Part shown: one piece after another, positions 33,833 through 42,209 of the stretch | Numbering within the stretch: position 1 is the stretch's first letter | Layout: each line of letters opens with the position of its first letter | Source: SAT2750 sp964476375 | GTDB taxonomy: Bacteria > Planctomycetota > Planctomycetia > Pirellulales > Pirellulaceae | Assembly: GCA_964476375.1 (NCBI GenBank) | Contig: CAYYZW010000323.1 | Span: forward strand, 1 to 63,510 | Direction of reading: 5' to 3' | DNA length: 63,510 nucleotides | Position numbers and translations under genes: made by a program | The notes under the pieces: generated by a model | Told to the model about the DNA's origin: nothing | Seen by the model: the letters and a program-made list of their open reading frames with translations, nothing else | Database searches by the model: none

Positions 33833-35254
33833 ATGACACATCGTTTTTTCTTCCCGGCGGCGATCCTGGCACTGCTTGTCTCGATTCCGGTTCTTGCCGA
33901 TGAAAAGCCAGCAGAAGACCAGCCGCTGAGTTACTTCAAGGATATCCGCCCCATATTCCAGGCCCATTGCCAGGGCTGTCACCAGCCGGCCAAGCGGGGT
34001 GGAGAGTACGTGATGACCGCTTTCGAGTCACTTCTTTCCAAGGGAGAATCAGGGGAAGCGGCAATCGTCCCGGGCAAACCGGCCGAGAGTTACCTGGTAA
34101 GCCAGATCACGCCGAGTGATGGCAAAGCGGAGATGCCCAAGGGAAAAGATCCGCTGACTACTGCCGAAATCGAGCTGATCCGCCGCTGGATTTCCGAGGG
34201 AGCCAAGGATGACACGCCCGCTTCTGCCCGCGTGGTTTTCGATGCAGAGCATCCACCGACGTACCAGGCTTCTCCCGTGATCACCTCGCTTGACTATTCT
34301 CCCGACGGCACACTGCTGGCTGTCTCGGGTTACCACGAGGTGCTCTTGCATCGTGCCGACGGATCGGGACTTCACGGCCGCCTGATTGGCATGTCCGAGC
34401 GAATTGAATCTGCCCATTTTTCTCCCGATGGAAAGAAACTCGTTGCCGGTGGTGGATCCCCTGGAAGGTTTGGTGAGATCCAGGTCTGGGACGTGGAAAA
34501 ACTTCAGCTGCTGTATTCCGTTAACCAGGGCTACGACACGCTCTATGGTGCCAGCTGGTCCCCCGACGGAAAGATGATTGGATTTGGATGTCCCGACAAC
34601 ACGATCCGGGGTATCCATGCGGCAACGGGCAAGCAGGCCCTTTTTAACGGGGCCCATAGTGACTGGGTCCTGGACACGGTCTTTTCAACCAAGAGTGATC
34701 ACCTGATCACGGTCAGTCGTGACCGCTCGATGAAATTGATCAAGGTCGACACACAGCGGTTCATTGACAATATCACCAGCATCACGCCTGGAGCACTCAA
34801 GGGAGGATTGCACGTGGTGGCACGGCACCCGACCAAGGACGAGCTGCTCAACGGCGGCGCCGACGGGACTCCCCGAATCTACAAGATGATCCGGGACAAG
34901 GCCCGCAAGATTGGCGATGATTACAACCTGATCCGTGCCTTTCCGCAAATGCCAGGTCGTCTCTTTGCCGTTACCTTTAGCCCCGATGGCAACCGTATTG
35001 CCGCTGGCAGCAGTTACAACGGAACAGGAGAAGTCCGTGTCTACAACTATGCCGATGCCAAGGTTGTCTCCAGCTTTAAGGTTCCTGGTGGAGGAATCTA
35101 CAGTGTTGATTTCAGCCATGACAACAAGACCGTTGCCGCAGCTGGTTTTGACGGGCAGGTTTACCTGTTGAATGCCGACAGCGGTGAGCTGATCAAGGCT
35201 TTTGTCCCTGTCACCGTGAGCGAGACCGTCGCCACAACCGGCAACGAACAATAA
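33833..35254 (+). CDS. Secreted planctomycete-type cytochrome c with WD40 repeats
   Basis: This 473-aa exported protein has a signal peptide (MTHRFFFPAAILALLVSIPVLA). The N-terminal 'planctomycete cytochrome c' module has YFKDIRPIFQAHCQGCHQPA, with the heme motif Cys46-x-x-Cys49-His50, and ends with ELIRRWISEGAKDD. A beta-propeller of WD40-like repeats follows from about residue 125 (ITSLDYSPDGTLLAVSGYHE, SWSPDGKMIGFGCPD, VTFSPDGNRIAAGSSYN, VDFSHDNKTVAAAGFDG). It lies 74 bp upstream of a DUF1549/DUF1553 protein, the usual partner. Together they are thought to act in the periplasm, but the role is unknown. ATG 33833 gives the proper signal peptide. Confidence 0.93.
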   Translation: MTHRFFFPAAILALLVSIPVLADEKPAEDQPLSYFKDIRPIFQAHCQGCHQPAKRGGEYVMTAFESLLSKGESGEAAIVPGKPAESYLVSQITPSDGKAEMPKGKDPLTTAEIELIRRWISEGAKDDTPASARVVFDAEHPPTYQASPVITSLDYSPDGTLLAVSGYHEVLLHRADGSGLHGRLIGMSERIESAHFSPDGKKLVAGGGSPGRFGEIQVWDVEKLQLLYSVNQGYDTLYGASWSPDGKMIGFGCPDNTIRGIHAATGKQALFNGAHSDWVLDTVFSTKSDHLITVSRDRSMKLIKVDTQRFIDNITSITPGALKGGLHVVARHPTKDELLNGGADGTPRIYKMIRDKARKIGDDYNLIRAFPQMPGRLFAVTFSPDGNRIAAGSSYNGTGEVRVYNYADAKVVSSFKVPGGGIYSVDFSHDNKTVAAAGFDGQVYLLNADSGELIKAFVPVTVSETVATTGNEQ

Positions 35255-35328
35255 CCCGCTCCACCACACAGACCACGATCCCAACAACAGACAATACCTA
35301 GTTTCTTTCGCACTGGAAAAGGCGAACC

Positions 35329-38300
35329 ATGCAGACAACAAAAACGAACTGGCTTCGAGCTGGACTCTGCCTGTTGCTGGCAGGAAGCATCTCGACTGCA
35401 TTTGCGGAAGAGGAAACGACCGAGGCCGAGGTACTTCCCAAGAACCTCAAGGTCATCTCGCTGGCAATCTACCCGGACCAGGTGAAGCTTGGCAGCCCAT
35501 TTGCTTATCGCCAGGTCTTACTCACCGGAATACTCAAGACAGGCGAATCGGTCGACTTGACACGCATGGCGAGCCTGGAGAGCACTTCCTCGATTGTCCG
35601 GGTATCAGAAAACGGGCTGGTTCGTCCCCTTACCAACGGAACGGACAAACTTACTTTCCGTTTTGGGAAATTCAAGGTCCAACTTCCGGTCGAGGTCAGT
35701 AACCTGGAGGTTGCACGGCCCGTGAGTTTTGTCCAGGACGTGGCACCCGCACTCTCCAGGCTGGGATGCAACTCGGGAACCTGCCATGGGTCCCGGGCCG
35801 GGAAAAACGGTTTCAAGCTTTCGCTTCGCGGCTATGACCCTCTCTATGACCACCGGGCCCTCACCGACGACATCGGTTCTCGCCGTTTTAACCGAGCAGC
35901 ACCGGACCAGAGCTTGATGCTGCTCAAGACGACCGGAGCCATTCCCCATGTCGGGGGAACGCGGATGGAGACTGGGAGCGAGTACTATAAATTGCTGCGC
36001 GGCTGGATTTCTTCCGGAGCCAGGCTGGACCTGGAAAGTCCCCGGGTCCGTTCGATCCAGATCCTGCCGTCCAACCCGGTTGTCCCCCGCGCCGGCATGA
36101 AGCAACAGATGTCCGTACTGGCAACCTTTACCGATGGCGAAATCCGGGACGTGACTGCTGAAGCTTTCATCGAGAGCGGGGACATCGAGATTATTGATGC
36201 AGAGGAGGGCGGACTGCTGACAGTCCTGCGCCGCGGTGAAGCGCCGGTGTTGGTCCGATACGAGGGTGCCTATGCAGCAACCCGGCTTACCGTGATGGGT
36301 GATCGCAGCGGTTTTTCCTGGAAGGAACCGGAACATTACAACTACGTGGACACCCATGTCTACGCAAAACTGCAGCAAGTCAAGGTTCTCGCCAGTGATG
36401 TCTGCACCGACGAGGACTTTCTCCGGCGTGTCTTTATCGACCTCACCGGCCTGCCCCCCACCTCCGACCAGATTCGCGATTTCCTGGAGAACGAGCTGGA
36501 GAGTCGCCTGAAAAGAAAGGAGCTCATTGACAGCCTGATCGGTAACAAGGAATACGTGGAACACTGGACCAACAAGTGGGCCGACCTGCTGCAGGTGAAC
36601 CGCAAGTTCCTGGGCGAGGAAGGGTCGATCGCACTACGAAACTGGATCAAGCACTCGCTTGCGATCAACAAGCCATACAACCAGATGGCCCATGAAATAC
36701 TGACCGCCCGCGGCTCCACAGTAGGGAACCCACCGGCGGCCTATTTCAAGGTCCTGCGTGACCCGGCAAACCTGATGGAAAATACCACCCACCTTTTCCT
36801 GGCCGTCCGCTTCAACTGCAACAAGTGCCACGACCACCCCTTTGAACGCTGGACCCAGGACCAGTACTATGACCTGGCCGCCTACTTCGCCCAGATCGGT
36901 CGAAAGGAAGATCCCGCCTTCGCCGGAAAGAAGATTGGTGGTACAGCGGTCGAGGGTGCCAAGCCACTGGTCGAGGTGATTTTTGATTCCGGAAATGGAG
37001 AAGTCACACATGACCGTACCGGCCAGGTTACCCCTCCATCTTTTCCCTTTGACCATGCGGATCAACTTCCTGATTCAGAGAGTCGTCGTGACCAACTCGC
37101 CCACTGGATCACCTCCCCGAAGAACCAGTACTTCGCCCGCAGTTACGTGAACCGGCTCTGGGGATACCTGTTCGGACCCGGCATTATTGAACCGATCGAT
37201 GATATTCGTGCTGGCAACCCGCCCAGTAATCCGGAACTACTCGATGCACTTACCAAGGATTTTCTCGACAGCGGCTTTGACGTCCAGCACATGATTCGTG
37301 TGATCTGCAATTCACGGACCTACCAGCACACGGTCTCGGTCAACCAGTGGAACCAGGATGACACGATTAACTACTCCCATTCCCTGCCCCGCCGTTTACC
37401 GGCCGAGGTCCTGTTTGATGCAATCCATGTGGCGACCGGTTCCCAGCTCAAGATCCCCGGCGTGCCCGTGGGATTCCGGGCTGCCGAGCTTCCCGATGCG
37501 GGCATCAAGGTTCCCTTCCTGGACGACTTCGGCCGACCGGTGAGAGAAAGTGCCTGCGAGTGCGAGCGAACGACAGGCATGGTCCTGGGACCGGTGATGA
37601 AGTTGATTAACGGCCCAACGGTTGCCAATGCGATCGCCGATCCGGCCAATGCCCTGACGCGTCTGGAATCCGAGATCACAGATGACAAAAAGCTTGTCGA
37701 TGAAGTTTTCCTGCGGTTCCTGGCACGATACCCGACCCAGAAGGAGCAGGAACTGGGAATCTCCGCTCTCCATGACACGGGAAGTGACCTGGAGAACCTG
37801 AAAAAACAGCTTGCGGAATATGAGCAGGGCGTGGCGGAAAGACAAGCGGCATGGGAAAAGAACATGCTTGCCGAGACCACCTGGGATCCGGTCGAATATG
37901 CCGGGCTTTCCGCCTCCAACGGTGCCACGCTCACGGCCCAGGACGACGGTTCGATCCTGGTCACCGGGGCAAACGGAAAAGGAACCTACAACCTGACCCT
38001 GAAAAGTCCGCTTGAAAAGATCACCGGGATACGACTCGAAGCGATGAACGACAAGTCCCTTGCTGCCGGGGGACCTGGACGGGCCGAGAACGGCAACTTT
38101 GTCCTCGGGGAACTGACCGTCATGGCCGCCCCCCTGTCGGACCTGGAAAAGATGTCGCCTGTCAAGCTGCAGAATGCGACTGCCTCTTTCAGCCAGGCTG
38201 GCTATCCCATTACCTCCGCGATTGATGGAAACCCGGGTACAGGCTGGGCAGTTGCTCCACAGTTCAACAAGACCCATACTGCCATCATCGAGACCGAGAC

Positions 38301-38652
38301 GGACGTGACCAGTGAGGGAGGCAGCCAGCTTTCGGTGACAATGAACTTCCAGTTCGACGACACGCACCTGCTTGGTAAATTCCGTATCGCGGTGAGTGGA
38401 TCTCCACGACCACTGAAGCTCCAGTCGATTCCCGCGGACCTGGCAGCACTGCTGGCAGTTCCTGCCGCGGAACGAAACGACGAGCAGAAGGCTCTCCTGC
38501 TGGAGAAGTACAGGGCGACCGACAAGAAATGGCAGGAACTCCAGGCAACCGTTGCCACGGCAGAAGAACTGCTCAAGAACCAGCGATTGATCGGACTGCA
38601 GGATCTTGCCTGGGCCCTGATCAACAACCCATCCTTTCTCTTCAATCGCTAG
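35329..38652 (+). CDS. Secreted DUF1549/DUF1553 cytochrome-like protein with inserted discoidin-like domain
   Basis: This 1107-aa exported protein starts with a signal peptide (residues 1-26). An Ig-like region is followed by the heme-like motif GCNSGTCHGSRAGKNGFKLS, where Cys147 and Cys152-His153 are four residues apart (CX4CH). DUF1549 follows (about 340-520), ending in the canonical NCNKCHDHPFERWTQDQYYD (Cys497, Cys500, His501). DUF1553 starts near residue 575 (SRRDQLAHWITSPKNQYFAR). It is interrupted by about 180 residues (848-1030) that look like a galactose-binding/discoidin-type beta-sandwich (ITSAIDGNPGTGWAV), and closes with LQDLAWALINNPSFLFNR. Confidence 0.93.
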   Translation: MQTTKTNWLRAGLCLLLAGSISTAFAEEETTEAEVLPKNLKVISLAIYPDQVKLGSPFAYRQVLLTGILKTGESVDLTRMASLESTSSIVRVSENGLVRPLTNGTDKLTFRFGKFKVQLPVEVSNLEVARPVSFVQDVAPALSRLGCNSGTCHGSRAGKNGFKLSLRGYDPLYDHRALTDDIGSRRFNRAAPDQSLMLLKTTGAIPHVGGTRMETGSEYYKLLRGWISSGARLDLESPRVRSIQILPSNPVVPRAGMKQQMSVLATFTDGEIRDVTAEAFIESGDIEIIDAEEGGLLTVLRRGEAPVLVRYEGAYAATRLTVMGDRSGFSWKEPEHYNYVDTHVYAKLQQVKVLASDVCTDEDFLRRVFIDLTGLPPTSDQIRDFLENELESRLKRKELIDSLIGNKEYVEHWTNKWADLLQVNRKFLGEEGSIALRNWIKHSLAINKPYNQMAHEILTARGSTVGNPPAAYFKVLRDPANLMENTTHLFLAVRFNCNKCHDHPFERWTQDQYYDLAAYFAQIGRKEDPAFAGKKIGGTAVEGAKPLVEVIFDSGNGEVTHDRTGQVTPPSFPFDHADQLPDSESRRDQLAHWITSPKNQYFARSYVNRLWGYLFGPGIIEPIDDIRAGNPPSNPELLDALTKDFLDSGFDVQHMIRVICNSRTYQHTVSVNQWNQDDTINYSHSLPRRLPAEVLFDAIHVATGSQLKIPGVPVGFRAAELPDAGIKVPFLDDFGRPVRESACECERTTGMVLGPVMKLINGPTVANAIADPANALTRLESEITDDKKLVDEVFLRFLARYPTQKEQELGISALHDTGSDLENLKKQLAEYEQGVAERQAAWEKNMLAETTWDPVEYAGLSASNGATLTAQDDGSILVTGANGKGTYNLTLKSPLEKITGIRLEAMNDKSLAAGGPGRAENGNFVLGELTVMAAPLSDLEKMSPVKLQNATASFSQAGYPITSAIDGNPGTGWAVAPQFNKTHTAIIETETDVTSEGGSQLSVTMNFQFDDTHLLGKFRIAVSGSPRPLKLQSIPADLAALLAVPAAERNDEQKALLLEKYRATDKKWQELQATVATAEELLKNQRLIGLQDLAWALINNPSFLFNR

Positions 38653-38675
38653 TCCGCCGGGATGTCACCAGGATA

Positions 38676-38701
38676 AATCCGGAATCGTTGTACTCCGGAT
38701 T
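38676..38701 (+). terminator. Stem-loop after the DUF1549/DUF1553 gene
   Basis: AATCCGGA and TCCGGATT form a perfect 8-bp stem with a 10-nt loop, 23 bp after the stop codon. The 3' arm ends in TT, but no U-run follows, so intrinsic termination is doubtful. It could reduce read-through into the ABC genes that start 17 bp downstream. Confidence 0.35.
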
Positions 38702-38718
38702 CCATAGGCTGCCCGACC

Positions 38719-39627
38719 ATGATTGATATCCAGGGCCTGACCAAGTGCTATGGATCACTCAGTGCCCTGGATGGCCTGACACTGGAGATTCCTGACGGGC
38801 AGGTTTTTGGACTGCTGGGACCCAACGGGGCAGGCAAGTCCACGCTGCTCCGCATCCTGCTTGGTTTTCTTCGTCCCAGTTCCGGCGAGGCGATGATCGG
38901 CGGTTTTGATTGTTACCGCGAGTCCCTCCAGGTGCGACGACTGGTCGCCTACATGCCGGGGGATGTGAGGATGTTCCCGGGACTTCGAGCTCGCTCCACG
39001 ATCCAGACCATGGCCCGTCTTCGGGGCCAGGCCAACCTGGAGACCGCCTGGCGTGTGGCCAGGATACTGGAGCTCGACCTGGATTGTCGCGTCAAGTCCA
39101 TGTCAACCGGGATGCGACAGAAACTGGCTCTCGTCCTGGCATTTTCCAGCAACGCCCCCCTGTTGATCCTCGACGAACCAACCGCCAACCTGGATCCCAC
39201 CATGCGAAGCCGCGTGATGAGCCTGGTCTCGGAGATGGGAAAAAAGGGACAGACCGTCATCTTCAGCTCTCACGTGCTTGCCGAGATCGAAGAAGTCTGT
39301 GACCGCGTCGGAATCCTCAAGTCCGGCAAGCTGGTCTACCTGGCACCTCTCTCCGAGCTCGTCCAGGTCCATCATGTCTCTGCTATCACAACGGGTCCAT
39401 TCCCCGAGCTTCCCTCGCAACTGGCTAACCGGGTCCAGTTCGAGCTGTCAGAAAACAAGCAGGTCACCCTGCAGGTCGAAGGAGATCTTGCACCGGTCAT
39501 GCAATGGCTCTCTACCGTTTCGCTTGAGCAGATGGAGATCGAGCCAACGCGTTTGAAATCCGTCTACCAGCACTACCACCAGCTTGAACAGGATAGTGAG
39601 CTGGCCGGGCAGGAGGAGCGAGAATGA
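38719..39627 (+). CDS. ABC transporter ATP-binding protein (pair 3)
   Basis: This 302-aa ABC-2 exporter ATPase shows Walker A LLGPNGAGKSTLLRIL, a signature-like SMSTGMRQKLALVLAFS, Walker B LLILDEPTANLDPTMRSR and H-loop FSSHVLAEIEEVCDRV. A short accessory domain fills the last 80 residues. It overlaps the permease gene by 4 nt (ATGA), so translation is coupled. The substrate is unknown. It resembles the ATPases at 27.7-30.6 kb in subfamily but is clearly distinct in sequence. Confidence 0.93.
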   Translation: MIDIQGLTKCYGSLSALDGLTLEIPDGQVFGLLGPNGAGKSTLLRILLGFLRPSSGEAMIGGFDCYRESLQVRRLVAYMPGDVRMFPGLRARSTIQTMARLRGQANLETAWRVARILELDLDCRVKSMSTGMRQKLALVLAFSSNAPLLILDEPTANLDPTMRSRVMSLVSEMGKKGQTVIFSSHVLAEIEEVCDRVGILKSGKLVYLAPLSELVQVHHVSAITTGPFPELPSQLANRVQFELSENKQVTLQVEGDLAPVMQWLSTVSLEQMEIEPTRLKSVYQHYHQLEQDSELAGQEERE

Positions 39628-40595
39628 TTCACCTGGAATTGTTGCGCAAGAACATCCGTGACGGTCTCTGGCTATGGTTCTGGTGTGCCCTGACACTCTT
39701 TAACCTGGGCTGGCTACACGTCTGGGTCACCAGCCGCCTGGATACCGAGAGTTTTCAGCTGATCCTTGATAATTTCCAGTTCATGGAACGGATGTTGCCC
39801 GTCTCCTTTGCAGAACTGATCACCTATTCCGGCCGTATCAGCCAGTTCTACAACGAACCGGTCGTCCTGGTCTGCGTACTGCTCTGGTGTATCTCGCGTG
39901 GCAGCGATATCGTCAGCGGCCAGTTAAACCGGGGGACCATGGAGATGATCCTGGCCCAGCCGGTAAGCCGGATGCAGGTCTTCTGGTCCCATGCAGTGGT
40001 GACACTGGCAGGCACCATTCTTCTCCCCCTGGTCGCCTGGTGTGGCACCTCGGCCGGTATCGCCAACGCGACCATCACCGAAAGGGCGCCCCATTCGACC
40101 GTCACCATCCCCCTGGTGGACCTGGAATTAAAAAATCCATTTGTTCCCAAGCAGACCATCGCTGTTCCATTATCCGAACGTGTCCGCGGCGTCGATTTTC
40201 TTCCGGCTGCATCGATCCTCGGATGCCTGGGTATATGTTTTTCCGGCGTCACAATGCTGCTCTCCTCGCTGGACCGCTTCCGCCGCCGCACCGTGGGGAT
40301 TGCTACCGGTATCGTTCTGCTGCAGATGATCCTCCGTATTGCCGGACTGGCCCATGATTCATTGAGCTGGCTTCTGAATTTCACGGTTTTCGCGGTCTAC
40401 AATCCAAGTCGGTTCGTGATCTATATCCACCGTGATTCGGAGGCACTTACAAACCTGCTCCTGGAGGATCATGAAGGAGTATCCCAAGGCCTCGGCCCAC
40501 TTCCTTCCCACCTGCTGTTGATCCTGATTGGGGTAGGATGCATGCTTGCCGCGGCTGTTATTTTCCGTCGCCGGGATCTTCCGGCACCGCTGTAA
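39624..40595 (+). CDS. ABC-2 type transporter permease (pair 3)
   Basis: This 323-aa membrane protein has about six helices (for example FWCALTLFNLGWLHVWV, VVLVCVLLWCISRGSDIV, VVTLAGTILLPLVAWCGTSA, LLLILIGVGCMLAAAVIF). The ABC-2 permease motif SGQLNRGTMEMILAQPVSRM lies between TM2 and TM3. A soluble loop of about 50 residues follows TM3. Its last 38 bases overlap the 3' end of the opposite-strand DUF1990 gene. Confidence 0.87.
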   Translation: MIHLELLRKNIRDGLWLWFWCALTLFNLGWLHVWVTSRLDTESFQLILDNFQFMERMLPVSFAELITYSGRISQFYNEPVVLVCVLLWCISRGSDIVSGQLNRGTMEMILAQPVSRMQVFWSHAVVTLAGTILLPLVAWCGTSAGIANATITERAPHSTVTIPLVDLELKNPFVPKQTIAVPLSERVRGVDFLPAASILGCLGICFSGVTMLLSSLDRFRRRTVGIATGIVLLQMILRIAGLAHDSLSWLLNFTVFAVYNPSRFVIYIHRDSEALTNLLLEDHEGVSQGLGPLPSHLLLILIGVGCMLAAAVIFRRRDLPAPL

Positions 40596-41190
40596 CGGAA
40601 TCCTCTTCCATCGCATTGAGCATTGCCTCTCTGGCCAGTCGACGGAACCGTCTTTGCTCGCGGCGCAACATCGGATATCCGATCCAGGAAAGAAAATGAT
40701 GAGGGCGTGACATGGCGCTGATGGAAAAAACAACCTCCTCCGTCTCCCGGTCCCACTCCACCATGAATCGCTCTTCTCCACGGGCCAGATGTCCAGGCAG
40801 GGTCCCATACCCAAACCCGAAGCGTGGTCGATCTCCCCGGTCGTCCATCGTGTAAAGAATGCGGGCCGGGTTCAGTGTCCAGAGGCCATAACCACCAAAC
40901 AGGACCGCGACCACCCGCCCCACCTCGATCGGGGTATCACGATGGTAAAGTTCAGCCATCGAGGGGGGAAACATCCGCCACTCTCGAAGTGCCTGACTGG
41001 CTCGTTCAAAAATTCCCTCCCCCTGACCCAACCGGACAGCGGCATGATCGTAACGATAGCCCGCGGGTGCCGTTTCATCTGGCATCGCATCACGAACGAT
41101 CCCCTCGTGCGGGTAGGTCAACGGACTTTCCCCGGCAGCTGCCAGGAGGTTGTTGATTCGCTCGATCCGGGGTCGTCTGATAGAGATCAT
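40558..41190 (-). CDS. DUF1990 (UPF0548) family protein
   Basis: This 210-aa soluble protein reads as DUF1990. Typical elements are YRYDHAAVRLGQGEGIFERA, LREWRMFPPSMAELY, VGRVVAVLFGGYGLWTLNPA, RFGFGYGTLPGHLARGEERF and the C-terminal ISAMSRPHHFLSWIGYPMLR. The family is a START/SRPBCC-like fold of unknown function, seen in bacteria and plants. I start at ATG 41190 (MISIRRPRIERIN). It is divergent from the YndJ-like gene, 155 bp apart, and its 3' end overlaps the ABC permease antisense by 38 nt. Confidence 0.85.
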   Translation of the reverse strand: MISIRRPRIERINNLLAAAGESPLTYPHEGIVRDAMPDETAPAGYRYDHAAVRLGQGEGIFERASQALREWRMFPPSMAELYHRDTPIEVGRVVAVLFGGYGLWTLNPARILYTMDDRGDRPRFGFGYGTLPGHLARGEERFMVEWDRETEEVVFSISAMSRPHHFLSWIGYPMLRREQRRFRRLAREAMLNAMEEDSVTAVPEDPGDGK

Positions 41191-41345
41191 TGGTGTTTCT
41201 CGCCAGGGGATGTTCCTGATACTAATAGTACCGGGTTCGTTCCGTGCTCTTAACAGGTCGGTTGAATTATCCTTCATTCCCAGTTAGCGCGCCGGCCGGG
41301 TTGCGGTTGGGGATGAGGACAACAACTGGAAACGGGATTTCCTCC

Positions 41346-42209
41346 ATGGCTGAAATCATACTCATCGCTGCGCCTTTTCTTGTTGTTCCACTCGGCCTCT
41401 GGCACCTGGATCGCGAGGGGGTTGCCGGCACCGGGCTGCGCCGCAATACCCTGGTGTCCCTCATTTACTGGTGCTGTGCAAGCATGCTGGCTATCTCCTT
41501 CCTGCTACCGGATGTCGAGAAAGGAAGTATTCACTACCTGGCCGGCCTGCTGGCAGTTCCCTGGATGCTCTTCACCTACCTGCTGGCGGGCATCGGTCTG
41601 GTTCATTTCTGCCGGCACGTGAGATCCCCTGACCACCAGCTCTGCTTCTCTGCCGCCCTGGTCTTTGTCGCGGTCGGGGGGACCTGGGCAGTGATTTCCC
41701 GGGCCGGGATCCCGGTGATGAACTTCGAACCGATCATTGTCCTGCTCACCGCGATCCATTTTCACTATGCCGGTTTTGCCCTGCCCCTGCTCAGCGGGCT
41801 GGCCTTCCGCACGATGACTCGACATCATCTCGTGCGACTGATGATCCTCCTGATCATCGTGGGCATCCCGCTGGTAGGGGTGGGCATCGCCGGGAACCCC
41901 CTGCTGGAAGTGGTCGCTGTTGGGATCCTGGCGACAGGCTGCGCCGGCCTTGCCCTGGTACAGACCCGATCCGCCCTGCGTTGCTCGCTGGAACCTGCTC
42001 GTGGATTCCTCTTACTCTCCAGCCTCTCCCTGCTGCTGGGAATGCTGCTGGCAGTGATCTATGGTATTGGCCAGTACCTGGAGAAGCCGCTGCTGGAGAT
42101 CCCGCTGATGATCCCGCTTCACGGCATTGCCAACTCGGTCGGTTTCAGCCTGGCTGGCCTTTACGGCTGGTCCGTCGTGCGGCGATCGACAGCCCTGCCG
42201 GACAACTGA
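41346..42209 (+). CDS. YndJ-like multi-helix membrane protein
   Basis: This 287-aa protein is almost entirely membrane helices, about eight or nine (for example AEIILIAAPFLVVPLGLW, LLAVPWMLFTYLLAGIGLVHF, LCFSAALVFVAVGGTWAVI, LVRLMILLIIVGIPLVGVGI). The segment EPIIVLLTAIHFHYAGFALP, with two His in a helix, is reminiscent of the Bacillus YndJ family. The adjacent DUF1990 gene supports this, since I recall the two families occurring together. Function is unknown. I chose ATG 41346; other in-frame starts lie upstream. The last 49 nt overlap the kinase gene antisense. Confidence 0.65.
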   Translation: MAEIILIAAPFLVVPLGLWHLDREGVAGTGLRRNTLVSLIYWCCASMLAISFLLPDVEKGSIHYLAGLLAVPWMLFTYLLAGIGLVHFCRHVRSPDHQLCFSAALVFVAVGGTWAVISRAGIPVMNFEPIIVLLTAIHFHYAGFALPLLSGLAFRTMTRHHLVRLMILLIIVGIPLVGVGIAGNPLLEVVAVGILATGCAGLALVQTRSALRCSLEPARGFLLLSSLSLLLGMLLAVIYGIGQYLEKPLLEIPLMIPLHGIANSVGFSLAGLYGWSVVRRSTALPDN

